Assembly (NCBI RefSeq): GCF_900141855.1
Contig: NZ_FQYU01000004.1
Location: 1-64,000, forward strand
Source of the DNA: Pseudozobellia thermophila
Lineage (GTDB): Bacteria > Bacteroidota > Bacteroidia > Flavobacteriales > Flavobacteriaceae
Direction: 5' to 3'
Length of the DNA stretch: 64,000 nucleotides
A model generated the notes under the pieces. It searched no databases, was not told the DNA's origin, and worked only from the letters and a program-made list of their open reading frames with translations. Positions within the stretch are counted from its first letter, which is position 1, and each line of letters starts with the position of its first letter. Shown here piece after piece: positions 15,674-23,936 of the stretch. A program made the translations under genes and the position numbers.

Positions 15674-17675
15674 GTTCGTATAAATTTAGGGGGAGTTCTA
15701 CGGTAAAGGTGCTTCCCTTACCCAATTGACTTGTAAAGCTGACCTTGCCGCCCATTAAGCAAGTATATTGTTTTACGATATGCAGCCCGAGGCCCGTACC
15801 TTGTATATTGGTGACATTGCCAGCGCGAAAAAACCGTTCGAAAAGATGCTGTTGTTCTTGCCCGGGAATCCCGATACCCTTGTCCACTACGTTAAAACGC
15901 AGCTCTTGCCCAATACGCTGAAGCTCCAAAACGATCTCTTCGCCCTCGTCGGAATACTTAAGGGCATTGGACAAGAGATTGACCAGGATATGGCCCAATA
16001 GTTTTTGGTCTAAAAAGACAGGAATCTCGACCTCGGTATGCTTCAACTGAACGGTCTGCCCGATTTTCTTGGTGGCTTCCATTTCGTCGACCACGATCTT
16101 GCAAAACTGGACCAGCTCAAACTCTTGGGGCTTTGCCTGTACCTTGCCCTCTTCCAGTTTGCTCAAGGACAGGAAGTCGTTCAATATGACCACCAACTGT
16201 TTGACATGGGCCCGTATACGCGACACGTGCTTGGCCCTTCTTTCTTCTTTTCCCGGTTCGTTTTGCTTTCCGATAAGGATGGCCGATGACAAAATAGCGC
16301 TCAGGGGAGTCCGGAACTCGTGGGAAGCCATGGAAATAAAGCGGGACTTCAACTCGTTGAGCTCTTGTTCCACCTTCAGGGCCTTGGCCAGTTCTTCCCG
16401 AACCTTCTTTTGTTCGGTTATGTTGTTGTACACAAAGAGGGCCCACACGATGGCCTCCCCATCGGACTTAAGGGGAGTACTGTTTACGGCGTACCACTCG
16501 CCTTGAAATTGCATTTCGAAGGTTAGGCTCCGGCCCTCTATGGTCTTGGCGACATCTTTTTTGAGCCGTTGGATCTGGTCTTTCGAAAAAACGGGTATGT
16601 CTTCGAGGGGCATCCCCTCAAAATCGCACTTCTGAAAATCGAGCCTTTTCATTTCCTCCCCTTCCATATAGACCAATTCAAATTGCCTATTGAAAACCAC
16701 GATAAGGCCCTTGGGGAAGTTTTTGGCAATGGCGGTGAACTGGGCCTGGCTCTCCTGTGCCTTTCTTTCGGCCAACCTGGTCTCCTGGATCTGGTCTTCG
16801 AGGCTTAAATTGACCTCTACCAGCCTTTGTACGGTAGACTCGATCTCTTTCGTGCGTTCGGCCACCTTGTCTTCCAATTTGATGGTGTAGTCTTCCAAAA
16901 GGCTTTTGGTCAATTGGATTTCGGTAACATCGCTCTGTACCCCGATAAAATGGGTGAGTTTTTCATCTTCGTCGTAGAGGGGGGTTATGCTAAGCTCGTT
17001 CCAGAACATGGAACCGTCCTTTCGATAGTTTCTCAATACCACGCGACAGGCCTCCCCCTTTTGGATGGCCCTGGCCATTCGTACGACCGCATCCTGGTCG
17101 CGGTCATCGTTCTGCAAGAAGCGGCAGTTCTTGCCCAAGATCTCGTTCTTTTTATACCCGGTCATTTGGGTAAAGGCATTGTTGCAATACACGATGGGCA
17201 TATCGGGCTGCTGTGCGTCGGCAATGATAATACCGTTGCCGGCAACTTCCAAGGCCCTATTTCTCATAAAGACCAATTCATGCAGGGCCTTTGACCTGGT
17301 GATGTCGTGTACGGTTCCGAACAGGGCGATCGGTTCGCCACTGGCATCATGGGCAAGGGCAAGCTTGCCGACGATATCCCAAACGGAACCGTCGGGCCTC
17401 AGCAAACGAACTTTATGATGGCAAGGCCGGTTATTGCGGATGGCGAACCGCACCGCATCTATCGCCCCTTCCCTGTCCTCCGGGTGGATGTAGGAGAGGA
17501 CCGTTTCCGAATTTAGTTGTGCATCGCCCGGTGAAAGTCCACATATCCTATAGCATTCATCGGACCAACTGCCGGTGTTGGTCCTTAAGTCCCAAAACCA
17601 ACTCCCCACATGTACCATTTCGCCAATGGTGTCCATGTCTTCGACAATGCCGTTTTTGATAACCGGGTCCTCCAT
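15645..17675 (-). CDS. LOV/PAS histidine kinase
   Basis: 676-residue cytoplasmic sensor kinase without membrane helices. PAS (about 20-125), a complete LOV domain (about 140-255), a coiled coil (255-310), a third PAS-like domain (315-425), HisKA with His452 in MASHEFRTPLS, and an HATPase domain with GIGIPG and GTGLGLHI. The LOV domain has GKNCRFLQ with the flavin-adduct cysteine Cys184, and FMN contacts Asn216, Asn226 and Gln247, so it should form a blue-light photocycle. It is the first gene of the kinase-regulator operon and is preceded by the operator at 17807, suggesting autoregulation. Light control of the island is inference. Confidence 0.92.
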   Translation of the reverse strand: MEDPVIKNGIVEDMDTIGEMVHVGSWFWDLRTNTGSWSDECYRICGLSPGDAQLNSETVLSYIHPEDREGAIDAVRFAIRNNRPCHHKVRLLRPDGSVWDIVGKLALAHDASGEPIALFGTVHDITRSKALHELVFMRNRALEVAGNGIIIADAQQPDMPIVYCNNAFTQMTGYKKNEILGKNCRFLQNDDRDQDAVVRMARAIQKGEACRVVLRNYRKDGSMFWNELSITPLYDEDEKLTHFIGVQSDVTEIQLTKSLLEDYTIKLEDKVAERTKEIESTVQRLVEVNLSLEDQIQETRLAERKAQESQAQFTAIAKNFPKGLIVVFNRQFELVYMEGEEMKRLDFQKCDFEGMPLEDIPVFSKDQIQRLKKDVAKTIEGRSLTFEMQFQGEWYAVNSTPLKSDGEAIVWALFVYNNITEQKKVREELAKALKVEQELNELKSRFISMASHEFRTPLSAILSSAILIGKQNEPGKEERRAKHVSRIRAHVKQLVVILNDFLSLSKLEEGKVQAKPQEFELVQFCKIVVDEMEATKKIGQTVQLKHTEVEIPVFLDQKLLGHILVNLLSNALKYSDEGEEIVLELQRIGQELRFNVVDKGIGIPGQEQQHLFERFFRAGNVTNIQGTGLGLHIVKQYTCLMGGKVSFTSQLGKGSTFTVELPLNLYEHEKNIADRG

Positions 17676-17806
17676 CCCTTCTTAATATTTGATCACTGTA
17701 AAATTATAGGCCCAACCGGCCTTTACGTCGCTGGGTCCCCCTTGGCGCAAGACCTGTGGTTTGCCCCTTCCCTTTCAAATGTATTACAGCATCTTCCCGA
17801 TTAAAA

Positions 17807-17818
17807 TGACATTGGTCA
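17807..17818 (-). promoter_or_regulatory. Crp/Fnr-type dyad operator of the LOV kinase operon
   Basis: TGAC-ATTG-GTCA. On the minus strand a perfect TACATTTG (17783-17776) begins 29.5 bp from the centre. It gives a leader of about 95 nt to the kinase and implies positive feedback if the partner regulator binds here. Confidence 0.82.
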
Positions 17819-17844
17819 GCAGCGGCCGCTGAAACCACGGGATA

Positions 17845-17856
17845 TGACAAACGTCA
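17845..17856 (+). promoter_or_regulatory. Crp/Fnr-type dyad operator of the patatin gene
   Basis: TGAC-AAAC-GTCA. TACCTTCG (17880-17887) begins 29.5 bp from the centre. Two separate dyads 38 bp apart serve the divergent kinase and lipase promoters. Confidence 0.8.
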
Positions 17857-17911
17857 TTTTATCGAATGGCAACACCTCTTACCTTCGGGGAAGAAACAAT
17901 ACGGATCAACC

Positions 17912-18736
17912 ATGAACACGGGTTTGGTATTTTCAGGGGGAGGTATTCGCGGTGCCGCCCACATTGGAGTCATAAAAGCCTTGGAAGAGTACGGCATCGA
18001 ACCTTCCCATATTGCGGGCACCAGTGCCGGGGCCATTGTGGGGGCCCTGTATGCGGGCGGTTGCCCATGGGAAAAAATATTGGAATTCTTCAAGACGACC
18101 CAAATCTTCACCATTACCAACTATGCCAGAAGCAAACCCGGCTTTGTCGATACCGAAAAGTTCTACGACCATTTTAGGTCGTACCTGCCCCACGACAGCT
18201 TCGAATCCTTAAAAATACCCTTGTATGTTACGGCCACGAACCTACTTGACGGTACGCTAAAGGTCTTTCATCAAGGGGAACTGATCAAACCCGTACTGGC
18301 CTCCGCCGCCGTACCCGGACTATTTGCCCCGGTTTCCATTAAAAATGGTTACTATGTCGATGGCGGCACCTTGAACAACTTTCCGGTCGATCTTATAAAG
18401 GGGTACTGCGACCAGATCGTGGGCGTCTATGTCAACCCCTTTCAAAAAGTACAAGTGGGAGATCTCAGGCATGCACACCATGTACTGGAGCGTGCCTACC
18501 ACATTATGGTCGCCAATGAAACCCTGCTCAAGTTCGAGGATTGCGATATTTTGATCCGACCCGAGCGTATGGCCGAATTCAGCATGTTTTCCCTAAAGAA
18601 CATGGATACGCTTTTTGAACTGGGCTATACCGCGGCGATAAAGGCCCTGCAAAATTCAGAAGGTTTCGACCGTGCCATGTCCGAAGCCGAATGGGAGGCC
18701 ATGAACGGTTTTAAGGTAGACGAAACCCTTTCCTAA
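17912..18736 (+). CDS. Patatin-like phospholipase
   Basis: 274 residues, cytoplasmic, no signal peptide. Oxyanion-hole motif SGGGIRGAAHIG (residues 8-19), nucleophile elbow GTSAG with Ser38, and catalytic Asp150 in YVDGG, so the Ser-Asp dyad is intact. The family hydrolyses acyl esters of phospholipids or lysophospholipids (RssA/YlbK type). Own promoter and operator, divergent from the LOV kinase operon. A link with lipid turnover or storage-lipid use during stress is inferred from its co-regulation with mla and cardiolipin synthase. Confidence 0.92.
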   Translation: MNTGLVFSGGGIRGAAHIGVIKALEEYGIEPSHIAGTSAGAIVGALYAGGCPWEKILEFFKTTQIFTITNYARSKPGFVDTEKFYDHFRSYLPHDSFESLKIPLYVTATNLLDGTLKVFHQGELIKPVLASAAVPGLFAPVSIKNGYYVDGGTLNNFPVDLIKGYCDQIVGVYVNPFQKVQVGDLRHAHHVLERAYHIMVANETLLKFEDCDILIRPERMAEFSMFSLKNMDTLFELGYTAAIKALQNSEGFDRAMSEAEWEAMNGFKVDETLS

Positions 18737-18831
18737 GCACGCCCCCTTAGATAGGCAGTGCACTCCGCCCACCAGACAGTAACCTTATTCGGTAATGCCA
18801 AATGGTCCTTTGCTTCCACCGCAAAACAAAA

Positions 18832-18880
18832 CCCTTCCGAACTACCTGTCAATAAGGACGCAATCAGGTATTGGGAAGGG
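18832..18880. other. Two-stem hairpin between convergent genes
   Basis: CCCTTCC (18832-18838) pairs with GGAAGGG (18874-18880), and inside it ACCTG (18844-18848) pairs with CAGGT (18865-18869). It lies between the 3' ends of the patatin and Hsp20 genes and could stop transcription from one or both sides, although no long T run follows. Confidence 0.4.
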
Positions 18881-18913
18881 ATTTGCAATTAAGAAAGCAG
18901 TCTATAAATTAGC

Positions 18914-19378
18914 TTATGCTATCTTTACCTTTTTGGGAGGCAGCTTTTTGGCCTCTTCCTTTTTGGCCAGTTTAAAGCTTAAGATGCCATCGTTGTACTT
19001 GGCCTTAATAGCCTCTTGTTTTACATTTTCAGGTAGGCGCAAAGAACGTTGAAAGGCGTTATAGCTAAATTCTTGACGCGTATAGTTGTCTTCCTTCTCC
19101 TCTTCGGAGGTCGATTTTTCCGCAGAGATATGGAGGCAATTGTCGTCGATGGTCACTTCAAAGTCCTTTTTGGCGAAGCCGGGAGCTGCCAGTTCAATCT
19201 CATAATCCTCATCCGTTTCCTTGATGTTGAGGGCAGGTTCCGACCGCTTGCCGTTCCAGAAACTGTCGGGTATCATATTCCTTACCCAATTGCGGTCGTC
19301 GAAAAAATCATCCATGTCAAAAAAGTCTTGGGTGATAAGGCTTCCAAATGGCCTTCTTTTAAATTTTACTAGTGACAT
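18914..19378 (-). CDS. Hsp20 / alpha-crystallin small heat-shock protein
   Basis: 154 residues. N-terminal arm rich in Phe, Arg and Asp; alpha-crystallin domain about residues 45-140 (NIKETDEDYEIELAAPGF, then RSLRLPENV); a basic C-terminal tail ends in KKVKIA. It is an ATP-independent holdase that forms oligomers. Divergent from the P-type ATPase gene, and both promoters use one dyad (19449-19460); the -7 element here is TAATTTAG (19425-19418). Hsp20 co-regulated with Usps recalls HspX in the DosR regulon. Confidence 0.95.
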   Translation of the reverse strand: MSLVKFKRRPFGSLITQDFFDMDDFFDDRNWVRNMIPDSFWNGKRSEPALNIKETDEDYEIELAAPGFAKKDFEVTIDDNCLHISAEKSTSEEEKEDNYTRQEFSYNAFQRSLRLPENVKQEAIKAKYNDGILSFKLAKKEEAKKLPPKKVKIA

Positions 19379-19448
19379 AACTTTGATGTTTTAGGGTTAA
19401 ACGTTGTAATTATGAGTCTAAATTAGAAGCTACCACAGGTTATCAAAA

Positions 19449-19460
19449 TGACATAAATCA
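19449..19460. promoter_or_regulatory. Bidirectional dyad operator, hsp20 and P-type ATPase
   Basis: TGAC-ATAA-ATCA. Leftward TAATTTAG (19425-19418) and rightward TATTTTTA (19484-19491) both begin 29.5 bp from the centre. Confidence 0.8.
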
Positions 19461-19508
19461 GTATCTTCCATTTTTTTTGGACTTATTTTTAAAAAATCAA
19501 AAAGACGA

Positions 19509-22010
19509 ATGTCCATCGACAACTTTGGCATAAAAGGATTGAGTGAAAAGGAGGTGATTGCCTCCCGTAAGGCCCACGGCCGCAATACCCTTACCTATAA
19601 AAAGGAAAGCGGTTTCGCCGATGCCCTAAAAAGCATTGCCAAAGAGCCCATGGTCGTCTTGCTCTTGGTGGCCTCCAGTATCTATTTTTTTACGGGAAAC
19701 ATAGGTGACGGTATCTTCCTGGCCATAGCCATTGTTTTGGTTGGCTCGATTTCGCTGTACCAGGATTCCCGAAGCCGTAAGGCCCTTGAAAAGCTAAAAA
19801 GTCTTTCGCAGCCCAACTGTACGGTAATACGAGACGGAAAGATCGTGGGCATACCCAGTGAGGAACTCGTTATCGGCGATAGCCTTATGGTAGAGGAAGG
19901 CACCCTGATACCCGCCGATGGCACCATTGTCCATTCCAACGATTTTTCGGTCAACGAATCGATTTTAACGGGAGAGTCCCTTTCGGTCTTCAAGGACTCC
20001 GAAAAAGTGGACAATTCCATTTTTAGCGGCACCACGGTGGCCAGCGGCCTGGCCATTGCGACGGTTACGGCCGTGGGCAATAGTACGGAGCTGGGCAAGA
20101 TCGGAAAGAGCATCGAATCGATCAAGGAAGAAAAAACCCCATTGGAACGGCAAATCGCCAACTTCGTAAAGAACATGTCGATTTGGGGCGGAATCGCCTT
20201 TTTAGCGGTCTGGGGCATTAATTTCTATAACACCCACGATGCCCTGAACAGCCTGCTCAAGGCACTGACACTGGCCATGAGCGTTCTTCCCGAGGAAATT
20301 CCCGTAGCCTTCACCACCTTTATGGCCCTGGGGGCCTGGCGCCTGATGAAGTTGGGCGTAGTGGTCAAACAAATCAAGACCGTCGAGAGCCTGGGCAGTG
20401 CCACGGTGATCTGCATAGACAAGACGGGGACCATTACCGAGAACAAAATGACCTTGGCCAAACTGTTCACCATGTCCCACGGGACGATAAGTCCAGCGGA
20501 CGGACAATTGGACGAGGCCCAAAAAGAACTGATCGCCCTAGCCATGTGGGCCAGCGAGCCCATACCCTTCGACCCGATGGAAACCGCCCTTCACGAGGCC
20601 TACACGGCCTTTACCCCTACCGACGAACGCCCTCGGTTCAACATGGTACACGAGTATCCCTTGGGCGGAAAACCGCCGATGATGACCCATATTTTCGAAG
20701 ACGAAAAAGGGGAACGAATTATTGCCGCCAAAGGCGCCCCGGAAGCCTTTTTGGATATTTCAAACCTGTCGACGCCCGAAAAAGAAAAAATAAAGGACAC
20801 CATTAAAATATTGGGAAGGGAAGGATACCGCCTCTTGGGGGTCGGACAGGCCCTTTTTTCAGGAAACGACTACCCCAAAAGGCAGCAGGACCTTCAGTTT
20901 GCCTTCAAGGGAATCGTCGCCTTCTACGACCCTCCGAAAAAGAACATAGGTGCCGTACTCAAGGACTTCGATACCGCGGGAATCAATGTAAAACTGGTAA
21001 CCGGCGACTACGCCGATACCGCACGGGCCATCGCCAAGCAAATCAGGTTTAAGGGCTATGAAAAATGCATGACGGGAGACGAACTGATGCAGCTCGGCGA
21101 TGCGGAACTTCAGGAAAAGGTCAAGGAAACCCAGGTATTTACCCGCATGTTCCCCGACGCCAAACTTCGGATCATCAACGCCCTGAAGGCGAACAACGAG
21201 GTTGTGGCCATGGTCGGGGACGGGGTAAACGACGGACCCGCACTCAAGGCATCTCACTTTGGCATTGCCATGGGCAAAAAGGGCACTGAAATCGCAAAGC
21301 AGGCCGCCTCATTGATCCTATTGAACGACGACCTATCCGGAATGGTCGATGCCATTGCCATGGGCCGAAAGATCTATACCAACCTCAAAAAGGCAATACG
21401 CTATATCATCTCCATTCATATCCCGATCATATTGACGGTGTTCATCCCCTTGGCCCTGGGGTGGCTATACCCTTCCATCTTCTCGCCCTCGCACGTTATC
21501 CTATTGGAATTGATCATGGGCCCCACCTGCTCCATCATTTATGAAAACGAACCCATGGAGGCCAATACCATGCGTGAAAGACCCAGGCCCTTTACCACCT
21601 CCTTTTTTAATTTTAGGGAATTGGCCACAAGTATCGTACAAGGTTTGGCCATTACCGTCGGCGCCCTTTCGGTCTATCAGTACGCCGTGGCACAGGGTTT
21701 TGACGAAGCCGTTACCCGGACCATGGTCTTTATGGTGCTTATCATAGCCAATATCTTTCTCACCTTGATCAACCGCTCTTTTTACTTCTCGATACTGACT
21801 ACCCTGAAGTACAAAAACAATCTGGTGCCCTTTATCATCGGTATCACCCTTGTTCTAGCGGGACTTTTGCTTTTTGTACCGCCGTTTAACGCCTTCTTCG
21901 ATTTTGAAACCTTGGGTTCGAAGCAATTGTCGGTCAGTCTTTTTGCCGGGAGTGTTTCGGTGCTTTGGTTTGAAGGGGTCAAATGGGGGAAACGCCTCAT
22001 GGCCAAATAA
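19509..22010 (+). CDS. Cation-translocating P-type ATPase (P2-like)
   Basis: 833 residues. N-terminal cation-ATPase domain, actuator TGES (LTGESLS), phosphorylation site DKTGT with Asp304, P-domain GDGVNDGPALK, and about ten membrane helices. In M4 the motif is VLPEEIPV instead of the PEGLP of Ca2+ pumps, and M6 has ELIMGPTCS where classical SERCA-type pumps have NxxTD. It is thus an atypical branch and the ion cannot be assigned; Ca2+ should not be assumed. Divergent from hsp20 with a shared operator. A P-type ATPase (CtpF) also belongs to DosR. Confidence 0.9.
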   Translation: MSIDNFGIKGLSEKEVIASRKAHGRNTLTYKKESGFADALKSIAKEPMVVLLLVASSIYFFTGNIGDGIFLAIAIVLVGSISLYQDSRSRKALEKLKSLSQPNCTVIRDGKIVGIPSEELVIGDSLMVEEGTLIPADGTIVHSNDFSVNESILTGESLSVFKDSEKVDNSIFSGTTVASGLAIATVTAVGNSTELGKIGKSIESIKEEKTPLERQIANFVKNMSIWGGIAFLAVWGINFYNTHDALNSLLKALTLAMSVLPEEIPVAFTTFMALGAWRLMKLGVVVKQIKTVESLGSATVICIDKTGTITENKMTLAKLFTMSHGTISPADGQLDEAQKELIALAMWASEPIPFDPMETALHEAYTAFTPTDERPRFNMVHEYPLGGKPPMMTHIFEDEKGERIIAAKGAPEAFLDISNLSTPEKEKIKDTIKILGREGYRLLGVGQALFSGNDYPKRQQDLQFAFKGIVAFYDPPKKNIGAVLKDFDTAGINVKLVTGDYADTARAIAKQIRFKGYEKCMTGDELMQLGDAELQEKVKETQVFTRMFPDAKLRIINALKANNEVVAMVGDGVNDGPALKASHFGIAMGKKGTEIAKQAASLILLNDDLSGMVDAIAMGRKIYTNLKKAIRYIISIHIPIILTVFIPLALGWLYPSIFSPSHVILLELIMGPTCSIIYENEPMEANTMRERPRPFTTSFFNFRELATSIVQGLAITVGALSVYQYAVAQGFDEAVTRTMVFMVLIIANIFLTLINRSFYFSILTTLKYKNNLVPFIIGITLVLAGLLLFVPPFNAFFDFETLGSKQLSVSLFAGSVSVLWFEGVKWGKRLMAK

Positions 22011-22021
22011 AAAACAAGGAG

Positions 22022-22675
22022 CTACAGTTTTTCGCCAAAGGCCAAGTCGCCCGCATCACCGATTCCGGGAAGTATATAGCCCCTGCTATTGAGTTTATCG
22101 TCAATGGCGGCAATAAACAACCGGGTGTTTTCAGGAAATACCTTTTTTACATATTCGACACCTTCCCTTGAACCGATTACCGAAAGGATATTTATTTGCT
22201 CGGGCTCGCCGTGTTCCTTTAGGGCCTTCAGCACATTTTCCAAGGTTTTTCCCGTAGCCAGCATCGGATCGGAAAGTACCAGGTTCTTGCCCTCCAGGCT
22301 GGGTGACGCAAAATATTTTACGATTACCTCAAAGGCATCCTCATCGCCCCTGTGATGCCTGTAGGCCGAAATAAAGGCGTTTTCGGCCCCGTCAAAATAG
22401 TTGAGCATGCCTTGGTGCAAGGGCAGTCCGGCCCGAAGTACCGAACAGAGCACCAGCTTGTCGACGGGCAATGACATCACTTTGGTTCCCAAGGGCGTGG
22501 TTACCGCCTTGTCGCCATAGGTCAAGGTTTTGCTGAACTCGTAGCTCAAAATTTCACCGATACGCTCGATATTTCTACGAAAGCGCATGGAGTCTTTTTG
22601 TATCTCTACATCCCGTATCTCTGAAACAAACTGGTTTAAAAGCGAATTTCCATCGCCAAAGTTATGTATGGTCAT
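22022..22675 (-). CDS. upp: Uracil phosphoribosyltransferase
   Basis: 217 residues. The PRPP loop is LSDPMLATGKTL and the uracil-binding C terminus is GYILPGIGDAGDLAFG, so both halves of the active site are present. It salvages uracil to UMP. It converges on the P-type ATPase gene with 11 bp between stop codons. No dyad operator or clear -7 at the standard geometry is visible upstream, so it looks like a housekeeping gene that lies inside the stress island without being part of it. Confidence 0.95.
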   Translation of the reverse strand: MTIHNFGDGNSLLNQFVSEIRDVEIQKDSMRFRRNIERIGEILSYEFSKTLTYGDKAVTTPLGTKVMSLPVDKLVLCSVLRAGLPLHQGMLNYFDGAENAFISAYRHHRGDEDAFEVIVKYFASPSLEGKNLVLSDPMLATGKTLENVLKALKEHGEPEQINILSVIGSREGVEYVKKVFPENTRLFIAAIDDKLNSRGYILPGIGDAGDLAFGEKL

Positions 22676-22796
22676 TGTCTTTTACCTTATGCTCCTAAAA
22701 TACATCATATCGCCAAAACATACCAGAACCCGATGAAGGTTTTAAAGGAAATAGGTAGGTTCGGGCGGCATAGGTTCGCACGAGGGGGCCACACTT

Positions 22797-23927
22797 CTAA
22801 AAATTGTCCGCCCCCTGGGTCAAAAATTGGTCCGTGGGCCCAAACGTATCGGCATTTTTGATCGTGCTATACCCTTGGTACGCATCCCCGATCCTTACCT
22901 CCATTTTTCTAAAGTAATAATCGTCATCTACCTTTTTATCGAGCAAAAGCACATAATTTTTATCATCGATGTCTATGATAGATTCCGATGGCAGCGCCTT
23001 GGCCCGGGTAGTCTCGGTAACAATTTGGGCCTCGACGAACATTCCGGTGAGAAACTTGTTTTCTTCCTCCTCCTTTAGGTGCCCGTGTACCTTTATGGTA
23101 CGGTCCCCACCGATCGAGGTACCCACAAGGTGTACCTCGGCCCCAAAGGTATCGGAAGAAGCTTCAGGGATTTTAAAAAGGATGTCCTGCCCCTTTTTCA
23201 CCTTCATAATGTCTTTTTCAAATACCGATAGTTCTATGTGAATATGGTCGTTATCAATAATTTCCAAAATCGAGGTGGCAGGGGCAACATGGCTGCCCTT
23301 ACTTACATTTACCTTGGTAACACTGCCCGAAATGGGGGCGAATATGGTTGTAACCGACGTAATGTTCCCCTCTTCCACCTTGGCGGGGGAGATATTTAAC
23401 ATGGCCAATTGTTTTCGCAGGCCGTTATGCCTCGCTTCGGCAGTCTTATACTCGCTTTTGGCCTTCAAATAGCTCTTTTGCGATGTAATGTTCTCATCGT
23501 ACATGGTTTTTTGGCGCTCGTATTCCGTTTTTAGGTAATCCAGGGTTTGCCCCACCTCCAGATAGTCTTGCTGCAAGGTCACGAACTCGGGGTTTTCAAT
23601 GGTGAGCAGGGCCTGGCCCTTTTCAACCCTGTCGCCCACAAGTAAAGGCAGGCTCTTTATATAGCCCCCCATGGTGGCATTTACCACCGATCGGTTTTCG
23701 GGCGGCACATCGATCATTCCGGTGGCATTTACCATTATGGGAAACTCCCTTTCCTGCAAAGTGCCCAACTGCATCGCACTTTGTTCAAATTGGGCCCGGG
23801 TTATTTTAATAAGGTCGTTTGGCTTATCATCGGCCCTTGCTTGACCGTTTTCGTTCGTGCTTTCGCCACAAGCAAAGGCCATAAAAAAGGCCATTAACGC
23901 GAGTGTTCTATAGATTGTATTTTTCAT
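22797..23927 (-). CDS. RND efflux periplasmic adaptor (CzcB/CusB type)
   Basis: 376 residues, lipoprotein (lipobox MAFAC, Cys20). The order lipoyl half, coiled-coil hairpin (about 115-165), lipoyl half, beta-barrel, and a C-terminal domain is that of CzcB/CusB adaptors. It follows the RND pump gene with a 9 bp gap, so the order is small exported protein, pump-channel fusion, adaptor. It links the inner-membrane pump to the outer-membrane channel. No dyad operator precedes this operon, which sets it apart from the rest of the region. Confidence 0.9.
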   Translation of the reverse strand: MKNTIYRTLALMAFFMAFACGESTNENGQARADDKPNDLIKITRAQFEQSAMQLGTLQEREFPIMVNATGMIDVPPENRSVVNATMGGYIKSLPLLVGDRVEKGQALLTIENPEFVTLQQDYLEVGQTLDYLKTEYERQKTMYDENITSQKSYLKAKSEYKTAEARHNGLRKQLAMLNISPAKVEEGNITSVTTIFAPISGSVTKVNVSKGSHVAPATSILEIIDNDHIHIELSVFEKDIMKVKKGQDILFKIPEASSDTFGAEVHLVGTSIGGDRTIKVHGHLKEEEENKFLTGMFVEAQIVTETTRAKALPSESIIDIDDKNYVLLLDKKVDDDYYFRKMEVRIGDAYQGYSTIKNADTFGPTDQFLTQGADNF

Positions 23928-23936
23928 CGGTATATT

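Noticed and set aside
19509-22010. Ca2+ pump assignment of the P-type ATPase
   Set aside because: M4 has PEEIP instead of PEGLP and M6 lacks the NxxTD ligands, so the ion is left open.
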